A DNA stretch of 64,000 nt from Gracilaria domingensis. Taxonomy: Eukaryota; Rhodophyta; Florideophyceae; Gracilariales; Gracilariaceae. Location: positions 1 through 64,000 of the forward strand of contig VCMS01000049.1 of assembly GCA_022539475.1 (NCBI GenBank). The letters run 5' to 3'. Shown here one piece after another: positions 44,119 through 57,349 of the stretch. Position numbers and translations under genes: made by a program. The stretch's first letter is position 1; each line of letters opens with the position of its first letter. The notes under the pieces were generated by a model. That model did no database searches, had not been told where the DNA came from, and worked only from the letters and a program-made list of their open reading frames with translations.

Positions 44119-47100
44119 GCACTATCACGCAAACAGATGCGTGCAATAGTAGCTAATCCTTTTCTAGGCGGGCTTTCTCGAGCCTACGAACAACAAAGAG
44201 TTGGACAGTAATGTAAGCCAGCGTCGATGCTACCATATAAGATTCGGTGATGTATGAACAGAGTTGGTTTATTCATATGGGGCGTACTAGGACCTGGGTA
44301 CTGCCATACATATAGGGTGGCCGGTGGCAGGCTTCCTGTAAATCTACTGATACATCAACTTTATTGCCATGCTCCACCTGGGCGAAGATGAACAAAGTCC
44401 ACAGGTTTATGGCCAGTTAGAAGGTCCACAAGTCTTTCGTTCGAAGATTATCAAGAAGTCGTGATGTATTGAGAAGAAAGACGATGTACCGATAGTGATA
44501 AACTCAGATACCGGAAATTATGTGGACTTTAGTCCTATTAAGAATGTATTGCAGAGGTTTCTAAGATATGGAGATCAAACACCGAATTTGTTCTTTACCG
44601 AGATGGGACTTTGACTTACACCTAAGACGATCCGAGCTAGGTCCATCACGAATCTCATAGAAAGGAATCGAAAGAGGGAAGTTTTTAGTGGTAAGTCAGA
44701 AAACCAGTTTCCAGTGTTTTTGTCAGACTTAACGAATACTGGTATCGATAGCGCCACACACTGCCGCAACCATGCTGTATCTTGAGTCCAAGGAGACCTC
44801 CTCAACACCGATCTCGCCTTCAACGCCGCCGCCGAAATACAAATTTCGCCTGGTGTTCCCTCCTGTCGTACCCAAGCTCTCCCGAGCGCCGCCCCCGTAT
44901 TGCCCGTCACCGCCGTTTTCCGTCCACCACGCCCTCTGCGCCGCTGCTCACAAACACTCTGCCATCTTACACACCCTCCAGACGCCTCCGGGCCTTGCCT
45001 CTCCCCCCCCCACCGCGACCCCATCCCCGTCCTTGTCTTCGAGGTCCGTGGCCATCCACGATTCTCAACGCTACAACCCCCCAACGCGTCCCCGCCGTGT
45101 GGCAAAACGTCACAAATCAGCTGTCTCACAGCGTAATATTTCACATCCGACCCTCGTGATCATGGGGTCACGTACCGTGACCAAAGCGTTACCTATCGTG
45201 ACTAAGCGTAACGGAGCCCAATATGTGACCAGACGCCGTGACACAACTCTATTTCGACACGTATCTCTACTTTTTGACGGAGCTGCGGTACATAGTAAAC
45301 ACGGGAACAAAGAAAAGAGGAAAAAGAAAGGGGAGAACCTTTTATTCGGATAGTGTAAGCTGCACCACATTGACCTGCCTACCAATCGTTGGTGTGATAC
45401 ATAGGTAGAAAGCAGAGGACAACGCCGCAGACTCGGAGAAACAGTTTTGACGCAGTCAAACAGAACTAACGGGCAAGAGGTGTGGCGCTTCATGTCATGA
45501 AAAGCGCGATATAGACGTACATTACCTTAGCAGACGCCATAAGCGTACTTTAGAAAGTTATAAAATTAAAATCACACTCTACAGGCCTGCTTTAAGACGT
45601 ATGTCTCTAAAAAACGAAGAAAACAGATATCGAAAGAGACACAAAGAACGAAGGAAAACCAGATAGAAGAGAGAGAAAACAAAAAAAACACAAAACAAAA
45701 AGGGTCATAAAAGAAAGAAATTAGCGAATTGTACTAGAAAGATAAACTTGAAAAACTGTTATATTTTTAGTAGAGCATAAAGAGGTCTTGTTCAGTATAC
45801 AACAATTTTATTTTGCAGCGAAGCGGGGTGTCAAACGGTGACATACTAACCGCAAATGAAAGATATCAAGTCTTTACTACTATCAGAGAGGGTGTGGATT
45901 AGAACCAGATCGCTTTCAAAACGAGATCTTAAACCTGGATTTTTCCAATTTAACCATCTAAGTGTACAACAACATTGGTACGGACAGTAGGATGCGGATG
46001 TAGCAGAGCAGGTTCTCCATCTCTATACGAAAGTAAGTGACGTAGGGAGAGATCAAAGAGCTTCAACTCTGAAAGAGGCTGATCATATCAAAACGTCGCT
46101 TCTGGAGCCCAGATCATACACGTGCAATGTCCAAATGTTCCGATTCACGTGTACAGCAGCAGCCGCATTGGCTCTAGGTCGACAGTATGGTATTAAATCA
46201 CTATCACTGAGCAATATGCAGAGATATGAGGCAGATGTAAGGCACCAAAGCCAAAGCAACAGTGCTTGTGAGGCGCCGCATAAGTGGCCTATGGAATCAA
46301 ATATATACTGATGCTTTCGGTCTAATTACGCAAGATATTTTGATCCGCCACTAAGTTTTGGAGTTTTTAGTGGAAATTTTTTTGAAGGGTCATTCTGAAC
46401 GTAAACTGGCTGCCATAGTGGGATTTGAAAAGCCGTTATTTGACGTGTGCGTGCTACTGAGAAGAAGATACTACAGTTTCTAGCGTGGCAAAGAGTAACA
46501 CAGCAGAGGTTAGGGAAGAGCGCTTGATTGGCCTGACTGGCGGAGGTGAGACGAATGACATCATGGCTGGCTTGATTACGCCTCATATTGAATCCGGAAC
46601 CCATCGCGAAAAATGCTCCTCAGAAGAAAGCCCTTGCGAAAAAGCCTTAACATAGAAAGGCATTTTCTCGCTGGAGACACAACAGTGCCGACGAATAGGT
46701 CCTGAACGAGGGTGGTCCTTTGTTTCGCGCCATAGAACCAACCGAACACCACAATCACAGAATGAGCAAGGAACACAATTTTGACGATGATGACGACGAT
46801 GAATGGAACATTGCACAACTCATAGTCGGAGATAGAACTAAAAAAAGTTCCAAAACGTTCTAAAAAGGAGGATTGTATGCATGCGACGGACCATTGGGAG
46901 ACCTTTATTCCTTTTTTCCAAAACGGAAAAACGTTTAGGGCTTCATTACATAAAGAGCATATCACTTTGTGTCAACGGCAGGTACATCACTGAGAATGGT
47001 ACTCACGCCCGTGCTTCAAATGTAAAAACCTGCGAATCTACAGGAATGTTCTACGGCGCTATGGATCTTCTGGATTTACTGCCAAATGTCTGAAGTTTCT

Positions 47101-49829
47101 TAGGCTGAACCCAGGATTTCGTTTCAATCTGAGCATCTCAGAGCGTCGGGAAAAATGGAATGGGTCATGTGAATTGTAGCTGGCTGACGAAACGAAGCTG
47201 TTCATGTCTGGTTTGAATCAGAACTGCTTCGTGGCTGGTTGTGTCCACATCGTGCACGCCGTTTTATCATGGAAGGCTGAGTCAGTCAAGGTGGCGAACA
47301 AGGTTGCTCTTAACGCAAAGTACGTTCTTGAGCGCATTTGTGATTTCTCGTTTTACATCCTCAACTCCTCTGCTTCATCGTATGAAGATTGGGTTGGTTG
47401 TAAAGAAGTTCGGTACGCATAAGAATGAGTTTGATTCATTTTCATCAATGGAAGAACCTTGTGTTTTTCTTATGCGGTGGTTTGGGAGAAAGAAACTTCA
47501 CCATGTTTTGGGAGTGGATGTTGCGAGAAATTTTGTCCTTAATAACTATGAGAGCTATCCCATTATTCTGGCACAACAAGGATCAAAGTTGCGAAGGGAA
47601 GCGCTCCACGCTGTAGAGTTATTGAAGTAAGAGAGGTCTACTATGTTAAAAAGGCGTTACGTTCATTTCTCACTTAACAACGCCTCTATTTCCGCAGTTT
47701 TATTTAAGGCTGATAAAGAACTATACGTGAGCTGTTGTACGAGATGGCTTTTGGATCATCTGGAAGATTAACGATCTGACCAGCTGAAGCGTTCTTTTCA
47801 ATTGATTTCAGTTTAGCTCTATTAGGGGTGTAGACTTTGGGCAAGGTTGGTGAGGGAGGAACACCTGTAGCAGAACGGAATTGAAAAAAAAGAATTCCAC
47901 ATTGAGTACCAGTTTATATCTCCTCGGCAACGTGTCTTTCCCATCTAACTTACTAACGATGGAAACTCTTCCCCGCTATTGCTTTGTTCACCCGTGAATC
48001 ACGGGCCGTGGTGCTATCGTTCGCACCATCGCCCTCTACCATCGATGTCGACGGTACTTGCACCCAGGCCGCAAACAGCTCTCGTACATCTCATCAGCTC
48101 TTTTATCGACATGCCTCATTCTTTGCGAGCTTCTTTCAGGAACGTGAAAGTGAACCCATCTTAAACCTGCATCAAGAAGAGCGTCTACGTTTGCCCTTTT
48201 CATTTGGTTTTAGGCTTCTGGTTCTGAAACTATGGGTCTTTTTAGTGGACAGATCCATTGTTGTTTTCGGGTCAGTTGACGCCTCTCCCCTGGATATCTG
48301 ACTTTTTCGACGCCTTTCCGATATTTTATAATTCATGATTGGGTTTTATAAGATGAAAATGAGGCGATCGACCTCACGAACATCGTCGTCAACGACATCA
48401 ATCACATTCAGGGGGTGTCGGCGACAAGCTCGCAACTGATGTTCAGTATCTGAGAATCTTTTTTGTTGGTATCATCATTTGATTTTGCATAGGACTGGAA
48501 TCTAACTTTCGTCGTGCTCTCCGTTACGCCTTTGCTCATGATCGCCGCTTCTATATCCTATAATAATACTATCAACGTAATGGAACGCCAAAAAGTTTAT
48601 GTGAAGGAAAACTTAGTTTTTTAACTTAAAGTTACGTTTTTCGTCTTGAACATTACTTCAAACATATACAAATGTGTTCCTAGACGAGATTAGATACATT
48701 AAAAACGTACCTTGGAAAACGTAGAATAACGCTACGTTCGTTCTTACAATAGGCTACGGTAATGTGTCAGAATCAAGTTGTGTTACAGGAGTACGCCCAG
48801 AACTCGAAACCTAGGACTTGTGCCTTGTATTGTTTCTAATCTTCAAGAAAGAGTACACGAGATAAATTCAAAAGTCGTGGTACGAAGAATTTAGACTGAG
48901 GCATTATCTTGATACCTTTACTCTCTGGAGATATTTTTGCATGTCCCACAGATATGAAGCACAAAATTTGTTCAAAAGGGCCTGTAGGTCTCTTTATCTG
49001 ATCAAGCTCTGTAGTTACACAAACTTTTCTAACAGACATGAAGAACCACGGCGCTGGTACGGCTAACTTTCTTGCATTTTGCATAACAATTCTTCGAAGC
49101 ACCAAACGTCGAACTTCGAATGTATGCAACCATTGGTTTCGGCCTGTGTTTGGATTGAATCATAAGACGTATTCAATATTATGGAACCGTTTGACCAACG
49201 TTATTCCTCCATCTGCAAGACCGAAACATATTTTGTGGACTTTGTTTTTTATTCGCCTTTGCTGTTGGCACCATTTCAATTGTTCTGTATTCGGCTCGAA
49301 CGAGAAAAGCTCTCAAAACTGGACATTGATATTTGTATCTGCTATTGTGCAAACATCATCTGTATGTTCTCATATTTTTCTTTTTTGAATGAATGAATAG
49401 TTATTAACATCTAATAAGGATTAAATGTGAGAAGAATTACGCCTGTGTTCTCGTTTTGCTAGTTAGGTGCACTAGAACACGATGATCGGATGAAATTAGT
49501 CAAGAAATCTGCAAAACGTGCGTAAAGGGCTATGTCCAAGCAATTAATTTCAATTTTTTGTGTACTGCGCTTTCATGTACTAGGTCTCCTCCTGCATTCA
49601 ATGCAGAAAAGTTCTCGTTCGCCAGGATTGCTACTAAATTTTCACGAAATGAAAGTATCAGATGGATTATTTCTCGTCATGTGTGGACACCATGTGATGT
49701 GCACCTGTGCCACCATATTTACGTGTGCTACTTTTCTGCAAATACTCTAGAATATTCATCATTACTACGACTATGTAGTACCACACTCACCGTACAGAAC
49801 TGCGCACATGCATCTCGCCAACCCCATAC
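44119..49829. other. Long stretch without a recognised gene
   Basis: Overlapping ORFs of 189 and 193 codons on opposite strands at 44575-45353 are Pro/Arg-rich, and composition alone explains them. An A-rich tract is at 45600-45720. Plus frames at 46880-47630 look faintly protein-like (one piece at 47241-47630 is 129 codons) but match nothing I know. Frames at 47984-48301 and 49038-49396 are likewise unassigned. I see no LTR, terminal repeat or tandem array. Confidence 0.4.
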
Positions 49830-50700
49830 CACTTCAAGTTGCATCCTACTTAGAACAGTCCACCGCCACTACCCTCCTCTATCTCCGCATCTGCAAAACC
49901 CAACGGCCCAAACCCTTTCGCAACATCATCGCCCCCCTCCTCCTCTCTTTCCTCTTCCTCCACATACTCCCAGTTCTACTGCTCCTGATCTCCCACAACG
50001 CTGCTTCCCTTCCAAAATGGCTTCGGAACACACCTCAATCCAACCCTACTCTTCTTCTTCTTCTCCATCTTCTCCTCTCTCTCCACCTTCTCCTCCTTCT
50101 CCTTTTCAACCTTCAACCTTACTTCATCCTCCTCTACCTCGCCGCGAGTGGTCTCCTCTTCCCGTACTTTCTCTTTCGGCTCCCCTTCTCCCTTCATTGC
50201 CCGCAACAATTTCTTTCTCAACCAAATTCTCCGTAACCTGCACAAAGTCCCTCGCATCCTCATCTGCACCCACACTAGCCCCATGGACCCCGGCCCCGAC
50301 CCCGATGCCGTTCACCATGCTCAGCGCAAGAGTCATTGGAGTACCTCAAACTTCACATACATCCTCCTGCTTCTCACTGAGTTCCTTCAGCTTCCTCTCC
50401 AGATCCTGAACTCGACCCATCAACTTCTTTTGCCCATCCTCAAATCCCCTCAGCTCCCTAGCAACAAATTCTGTTACCTATTTCGTCAGTCGACGCATGT
50501 CCTCACCAATTCCGGTCTCCATCGCCCCTGCGCACCCCAATATCGCCATCGACCACCAGTCTAGCTCATCCTTGTCTTCCCCTTCATCTTCCTCCGCAAA
50601 AATCCTCTTAATCTTGTTATGCGACCTCTCCGCATCGCTTAGACCCGACGGCCATATCACGTTGGAATGAGACTTGCCGCTCATGGTCGGGTTTCAATGA
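49830..50700 (-). other. Possible decayed gene in pyrimidine-rich DNA
   Basis: On the minus strand, 50684-50478 followed by a second frame reads MSGKSHSNVIWPSGLSDAE..., then a coiled-coil-like RELRGFEDGQKKLMGRVQDLERKLKEL stretch, then a Glu/Lys-rich tail to about 49976. Two stops interrupt it. The opposite strand is so rich in C and T that long plus-strand ORFs of Ser/Pro/Leu arise by composition. Function unknown. Confidence 0.35.
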
Positions 50701-52206
50701 GCGGGAACGTATCGGTAGGAAAAAGGGAAAGGAAAGGGAAAGAGGGGAAACCGAAAAGAACGGGAATGGAGGGGAACGGAAACAGAAGGGAACGGAAACG
50801 GAAGGGATCCGAAACGGGAGAAGACGAAACTCTATTCGTGCGTAGGCGCTCCTTGAACATACCACGGCGCCAAACTTCTGTCCTGTATGTACGCGCTTTA
50901 ACCACCACTGCCTAGCACCCGTTCGTATCCCTGTGAAGCATTGTTTCTCAAAAATAGTTTCATAAATCTTATAGCAATTCCCCAAATTTCAACCCTTTCC
51001 ACCTCTTCATACTATCTATTCATCATCATCCATGTACCGTATTCTTTAATTATATCACTGTCTCGTCTCTTAGTATAGTATAAAGGCAACCAATCTAATC
51101 AATCGTTTATGAAAACCATATTTTCTACATGTTAGTAGCCTCTACTTTTAAAGAGGCGTAATAGTAGAGTGGTTTTGCTATGTATTGTAAGTCAAAAACA
51201 GTCTGCGTTGTAATGAATAAGTGTATCGCATCTCTACAACCATCTAAAGCCCCCTTTATTCTCGTTTGCTACTAATTCGAAAACGAAACTGTTCCGCAAT
51301 GATCTTTCGCAATACACACCAAGTACGGGAAGTACAGCTAAACAATCGATTGCGTTCTGTTCGTATCCAGCTCGATGCTTTCCCACATGCAACATAAATC
51401 ACTTTCAACAACTGCCTTCAGTTACAGTACGACCTCAACGCTGAAGAAGCTCACATTCGAGGGTTGCAAACTCTCATCACTCTCGCACTGCAGAATGAGC
51501 TCAATGAGCTCTATGAATACTGCATGACACATCCCGTTACGAAAGTATTCTGCAGCCCCTACCCTTTACTAACGCTATTCCAACTCTCCCAGAGCTTTCG
51601 AATTATATAAATCAGTCAAAATTCTACTCTCAGAATCATCTCATGCTTCCGCCACCTTCAATGGTGTTAGCTTCATTGTTAACGTTAGCCATAGGCGCGC
51701 TTTAAGGTATCATCAAGCTAGTCTTCGCCCAAGCGCTTTTATTCAAGCGCTCCTCTCGCCATGCTCAGGTAGGGTCCACCATTCTATATAGCATTCTGGA
51801 AACCATGTTACACATTATTCTCTTCGATCTTCCCTCCTCCCTACATGCCGCAAGATACGATACCATAACTCTCGGGCCGATGATCCCTTCGCAAATGACG
51901 AGCATCTCCTCCATATTGGGCAATAAATACTTGGGTGTAGCTATCGGTTGCCTTTTCCCTCTCAATCTATCTATCTTCGTCAACTATCAACTTCGTCCAT
52001 CTCCCCTAAATCTCATAGAATCTGTCAAAAGAGTCTCTACAGCGTTTTTCCCAGGTGGATTTCTGTTCCGCCTATTCACTATCGTCGTGAACGCACTGTC
52101 TATCTTCCACTCCACAGGCAACACCTTTAAAAACATTGCACCGCTCTCGTGCCGCGTAGGCACTCGATAGGAAAGGCCCTGTCTCTACATCCGTAGTGTT
52201 TTACAC
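50701..52206. other. No gene recognised
   Basis: A GGGAACGGAAACGG-type purine repeat lies at 50720-50820. Otherwise there are short ORFs without resemblance to any family, including the 121-codon plus frame at 51805-52170. Confidence 0.4.
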
Positions 52207-52569
52207 TCCAGGTGGACATTTGGGTGGTGTATGTACGCTGCCTGTCGGATATCGTGGTTCATTTGTCTACGATGTGCCTGGTTTGGCACCGTCTCGTATG
52301 TAAGTCGTATCTATGTCAAATGTGTGTCGTATAAGTGTCTAATGCATGGCTGATGATTGCAGGTGTAACGAAATAAAAGCGTAATTTTTTGAGATTTGCA
52401 CTGTGCCCGTTGTGTGCGAATAACACTCATAAACCAGCCATACGTACGTTTTAGATGCGTCAAAGATACGGCATAAATCAGATTTTGCCCCAAAACAGGC
52501 ACCGGGTAGACAAATGAACCCCTTCAGCAGGCGCAGACAGTACATAGACCGCGCAAATGGTCACCAGGG
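52207..52569 (+). mobile_element. Family B short element, copy 3
   Basis: 363 bp. Begins TCCAGGTGGACATTTGGGTGG and ends GGTCACCAGGG. Flanked by CAC on both sides (52204-52206 and 52570-52572). Same orientation as copy 1. Confidence 0.92.
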
Positions 52570-53064
52570 CACTCTTTAAACATGGCTTTTCTTTTCCTTG
52601 ACGTACTGCTCTCCCTCACAATATTTTTGAACAGAGCGGTCGCACTATTCTTCGCCCATACTCTTTCTGATTCGCTAGAACCGTCAGCCGTATGTACAAA
52701 GGCATCCCCCGTTTTCTTATAAGCACCCTATTCGTTGCCCTTCTTGTATGTGCGGGTACCGTAAAGAACCACGGGTCAACCTGAAAGGATACTTGTGTGC
52801 AGTCGGAGAGCATCCTGAACTCTAGAATCGGCGTCTATAGGAGAAATAATTTAGAAAATAGCTACGATAGTTAGTAGTAGTACATAGGTAAAGAACAAAC
52901 ATTTAACTCCTTCCTAATGAAATCTCTTTGTGGAAACATATGGACATATGTGTAGCACTTGTGTCAAAGGTTTTTACGCAAAACAACAATTAATATATTC
53001 AACAACAACAAAAAATGCTGGAGATATCTCCTGATGTCCATTCGTAAACTACAACGTCATAAGT
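52570..53064. other. No gene seen
   Basis: Spacer between the family B element and element E copy B. Contains only short ORFs and AT-rich runs. Confidence 0.4.
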
Positions 53065-54359
53065 TCATAAAATCTTCGTTCGTTCAGTTCTCCTCCCCAT
53101 CCTCTGTCCTTTCTCCTCCATTCCCTGCACTTCATAGTTCTCGTCTTCTTCGTCGCTGTCTCCTTCCTCATCCATCAAGTCATCCTTTTCGTCCTCTGCT
53201 CCCCATCCTTCTCTAATTCCATGTCTACCGCAAGACCACCTGTTTTGTCCTCCATTCCTATGAGGTCGTCTTATTCCCCAAAAGTGGCTCAAAAATGATG
53301 ATTCAGATGAACTGCATCCGGCAAACTGTACTTCTCTGATACCATACACCTATGGTAGCGAAACAATTGGCTTTCCGGAAATCTTCGATTTTTAGCCCCC
53401 GCACCGGCATGAAATACATCCCATCCCCCCTCCCATTAAACATACACGTAGGTGCGATAAAGAACTTTCTCACCATTCCTCGTGCCAACCCTTCAAATGT
53501 CTTTGCTGTTACAGCAATGTGACTGTGAGAGCCTTCACATATCCAAAGTGAGAACGACACAGTTCCGGAGACCATCACAAAGTACCCCGGGTTCTTCTCC
53601 TCCAGCTTTTCTTCGTTTGTCCAGGTCTCGAAGTCGGTATGTACTTGCTGTCGCTGGCAAGCTACTCCGGTACATAAGATTCTTCCTTCGGTCTTCGGTA
53701 CATACATTCTCTCATTCGGTGGCTTGTTGTCTTCTATCCCCAACGCCGCGCATATCTGACCTAGCCGAGCATCTAACAACGCCCTCTTCTTCACAAGCAC
53801 ATGCGTCTCCGGTGTAGTCTCCAGCTCGTCCACTGTCCCTCTTCTCGTCGTCATGTACCTTCCATCGCCCGCGTTAATTATAGAAATCCATGTAGTTTGA
53901 TTGTCTGGTACCCTGAGGTCTGGGGTTTCTTCGAAACTTCTTTTGAAGAAGTACAATAACTCAACGATTACATGCCCCTCGATGAGCTTTCTGGGACTTT
54001 CAGCCTTCCTCACGAGGTCGTGCCACAAGCAAAGCCTTCCAGAATACAGAACCTGTCTTCCAAAGCTCAGTCTTCTTGTTCACAAAATACATATACGCGA
54101 CAGCATCGTTCCTCAGTGCCTCTGCCCATAGGGACGCATCATCAACCTCACCGTCTCCTACCGCCTCGTTGAGAAGTTTCTGAACCTGATACGCAGCAGG
54201 CCAAAACACAGCGTCACGTACTCCTTTAAATTCCTTCGGCTTGAGCAAATGGCCTCGGTGCTCCTTCCGGAGATGTATGGCATCCATCCACGAATATACT
54301 GACTTAATCACGTCCACTCCAGCAGGCGACTTGGTAGGAACTGCTTTCAACAATTTCAA
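53065..54359 (-). pseudogene. Element E left arm: 2OG-Fe(II) oxygenase-like module
   Basis: The start (54359-54000, MKLLKAV...) shifts frame near 54030 into a 241-codon frame ending at 53303. That frame has CQRQQVHTDF, with an H-x-D pair as in the iron site of double-stranded beta-helix oxygenases. Then come PGYFVMVSGT, LWICEGSHSH and a FIAPTCMFNGRGDGMYF segment. In related algal proteins, as I recall them, this last segment has the form I-P-P-x-S/D-x-F-x-G-x-GD-x-x-H-x-G; here the His is not present. A shift near 53340 opens a strongly acidic tail (DDLMDEEGDSDEEDE) to 53065. If active it would hydroxylate a substrate using 2-oxoglutarate; loss of the distal His makes activity doubtful. A cupin of another type is an alternative. 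Confidence 0.5.
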
Positions 54360-54375
54360 CCACGAAACATCCCTC

Positions 54376-55262
54376 TTACGGTCCTTCTACTGCTTTCTTT
54401 AGCGCCGAGGATAGAATTTCCGGGACTGTGTCGTCGAAAGGCTCGGTCTCGTCTCCTCGCGTCTCAACATTCGGTCCTGAATCAGAGTTCGTGTCGCTGC
54501 TGAAGGAGATTTGATGAGCTTTGAGGAAGCTTCTAACCCCTTTCCCTCCCAGTTTACGCAGATGATTGATGACGAATGTTTCATTTTGAGACAATTCGGT
54601 TACTTTTACCTTCTTCTGAGCCCAGAGGGTGTTATCGCTCATCATCTTCCTTCGTCGACGGCTTCTTCTGGTGCTCCTTTTCAACCCCGCAAGACTTGGC
54701 TCTACTATAACCACGTCGCTTCCCACTTCCTGAACGTCTTTTCCAGCATTCTTGGCCTTAAAAAGTTTAGAACGCCACGCCCGAGTATCGGGTCTAGTGA
54801 CTTGGGTCGTAAGCATGGTCTTCTTCCCCCTCCAGTCGTGACGGACGGCCCCACAGTCGATTTTAAATCCACGCCAACGGACTTAATCAGCTTTTCACGA
54901 GCATAAGCCACCCTTCTCGATATCTTCCGGCCCCAAAGCTTCTTTGTCGCTGCAGTCTCTATGGGTGCGGCCTGTGTCACAAGAAACTCACGAAGGCTAA
55001 GTTTCCCAAACCTAATGACTTCAATTTGCATCTCGTACAATTCCTTCAGAGAGAGTCTCTTTCTTTTCGATACTTCAAAGGCCAGCTCATTTAGGAACCG
55101 GCAGCATATAAATAAATACTTCCGTATGTCTCCAAAGCGACCCTTCATTTTGGACTCTCGCCTCCGCGCAAAATATGCTGCGAGGCCGCCCAGGGTGAAA
55201 TCGGTTATGTCCTCATCCATAGGAAAGAACTCATCACTGGAGATACACGTAATACGAATTTA
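54376..55262 (-). pseudogene. Element E left arm: basic linker region
   Basis: From 55262 the frame continues directly from the ParB-like part after a single TAA. It reads to 54705, then shifts to the 54816-54376 frame. It has an LSLKELYEMQIEVIRFGKL segment, then a Lys/Arg-rich stretch (STRRSRRRRKMM) that looks like a nuclear localisation signal, and ends with ETFVINHLRKL and FLKAHQIS, which are conserved in copy A. No enzymatic motif. It is probably the connection between the ParB-like and oxygenase-like modules of one protein. Confidence 0.6.
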
Positions 55263-56899
55263 ATTATACTCCCGACGCATATTTTCCACATGCTTCAGCA
55301 ATCGAGGACTCTTAGGACCGTTCAAGCTCATCTCCGCAAACCTCGATAGATGCCTGATATGATACTGGCCTATGATTCTGCAAACACTTAAGGTACCCGC
55401 TACAGCGGTGCTTGTCATGTTGTTCAACACTTTCTTCTCCTCTTCAGCCATCGCGGTTATGAAGGGTACAATAGAATGAACCTTGTGAGCGAATTTCATA
55501 AGTCACGCCTGCTTCAGTCCATCGTTCGAAGCATTACCCTGGCTCAAAGCTCCCTCATGTTCATCCTTTGTTCATCTTTTCCCCTCCACGAAGAAACCGT
55601 AAGTTCTTTTACACAGTTTCCTCATCTTCGCATCATCTTCACATAGTTCCTTGAGTGCCACAAGAGAATGGGACCCATCTATGAGGATATACGTAGCTTT
55701 CATGCGTTTTCTGCCCACCATCTCCTTCTCGGACTTATCCGTGAACAAAATAGCAAGACGCATCGTTCCAAGGGCTTAAAGAAACCCTTTTATTCGAATC
55801 TCAGCCTTCAGAGCTTCAATATGCTCTCGAACTGTCCCATTCACAGTTTCGTCCTGGACTTCGCTTAATTCGATGTCAACTTTCACCGACTCCCACTGAT
55901 AATGGTTCAAGATGAACCTGGGCGTTACCAGACTCATATCCACGTCATCAGAAGGTAATTCATCACCTTAGTCGAATAGTTCATTGACTTTTCTAGCCAA
56001 GCTCTCCTTTCCCCAGGAAACCTCATCATTATCCACTTCATCCACATCCACAACTTCCATCCTAGCTCCACTGCGACTCCTAGCCATTTCAATCGCTTCA
56101 GCAATGCAAGTTCTGGACGACCAAGACTGCACATTCATTGCTGGTTGCTTTCGTAATGCAGAGACCGCACTCTCTGGAGTTTTGATCAATTTTAAAGTTC
56201 CTATCTTTGTACCACCCTGGTTTTGCTTACATAGAGTTTTAGGGACAGACCCACGCGTTGGAGGCGGTAGCTTCTTCCCCCCTTTGTTCTTCTGTTGCTT
56301 GCCTGGTGTTTTTGTCTGGGCTATCTGAGGTGCAATCGCTTCCCACTCGGTGCGCGCGGAGGGTTCGGTGTTTCTGCCACATGCACTAGTGACCCTCCTG
56401 TCGTGGACGCCGCATTGGTATCCCCCGACTTCTTACTGGACACCTGTGGCGTGGTGTTCTGAACGGTCTCACCCAAAGCCATAAAGTTCAAGTCCCAAGC
56501 ATAGAAACCCATCTTGTTTAAGTCCGCAACGGTCTTCAAAATTGAGTCTTCATCCGTACACTTAAATGGATACGGGTGCGGTGTAAGGAGCTCCTTGGAT
56601 ACATCGGGTCGCCATATACCTACTATATCCCATCTAGGCTTCTCTTCCATTGTGTGACCATGCATTTGTCTTTGGTAATCTTTGCCTCCGCCGGCAGACT
56701 GGATGGCCATCACGTCAGCTGTGCTAATTGAGATCTTCTCCCCTCTATTCTCCGCGATAGGAGGCGTCATTTTGTCTCCCGGTGCGGGCTTTGCACTGCC
56801 CAGGTTGAAGTTCCTACTCGTCTTCGGATTCTCTGCTTCTTCACTACTCTTCTTCTCTATTTCTTTCGTCTTCCTCGCACTTCGAAGATGCAGTGCCAT
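55263..56899 (-). pseudogene. Element E left arm: N-terminus and ParB-like module
   Basis: Starts MALHLRSARKTKE at 56899 and is open to 56321, with one shift near 56330. A single frame then runs to 55260 through four stops (including TAA at 55968-55970 and TGA before LMKF). Within it, VNGTVREHIEALKAEI (about 55850-55800) and YILIDGSHSLVALKELCED (about 55680-55625) have the form of a ParB/Srx domain, where the motif is typically VDGxHRxxAL; here S replaces the Arg. After this come KVHSIVPFITAM and GQYHIRHLSRFAEM. ParB-like proteins bind or nick DNA. Here the module may guide the element's other enzymes; that is inference. Confidence 0.6.
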
Positions 56900-57349
56900 G
56901 GGTTTCCGAGCTTTTTGCGGCTTTCGAAACCGCCTTATCTACCTTTTCCTCAATCCTCTTGGTTCCACTATATAGTGTGTTTGAATTTACCTTCGTCAGA
57001 AATCTGTAAAAGACGAATGCAGAACAAAGCGGTAGTCGTGTAATGCTGTGATCACGTCAGCAAACAACGCACCAGGTCGGTTTGAACATAATACACGCTT
57101 CCCTGTCGGTTGGAGTCTCGCACCCGTTCGTTTCGCAGATTTGTAGTGCAGCTCGCGGAACTGCTCGAGTGAACATTCGTGTCACTTTCAAAGAGTGTTA
57201 CAGGCGGTTAGAGACGGTTCAGAAGGCTTAGATGCATACCCAACAGCATGATCGACCCTCACGGTTTCACCCTGGTACTCGCCTGGGGTGGCCGGATGCG
57301 ACGTGTTCAGACCGCGGTCTGAACACGTCCCATCCGGCCACCAGCATGG
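56900..57349. promoter_or_regulatory. Divergent intergenic region of element E copy B
   Basis: Separates the left- and right-arm genes and aligns along most of its length with 20121-20554 of copy A (for example GAAGGCTTAGATGCATA in both). Conservation of a non-coding region between decayed copies, and its position, suggest a two-way promoter. TATATAG lies near 56970 on the left-gene side. Confidence 0.5.
57287..57342. repeat. Central palindrome of element E copy B, 56 bp
   Basis: GGTGGCCGGATGCGACGTG is the start; the second half is its exact complement except for one position. The centre is GACCGCGGTC at 57310-57319. The outer sequence matches the arms of the longer palindrome in copy A. Confidence 0.95.

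Noticed and set aside
44575-45353. Overlapping ORFs of 189 and 193 codons on both strands
   Set aside because: Pro/Arg/Ser-rich translations follow from the local CCGCC-rich composition; no motif, and both strands are open equally.
46880-47640. Possible piggyBac-like transposase
   Set aside because: A faint protein-like signal in several frames, but no DDD motif, no TTAA flanks and no segment I could match with confidence.
49558-50564. Long plus-strand ORFs of Ser, Pro and Leu
   Set aside because: The strand is almost pure C and T here, so stops are rare by composition. The minus strand looks more like protein.
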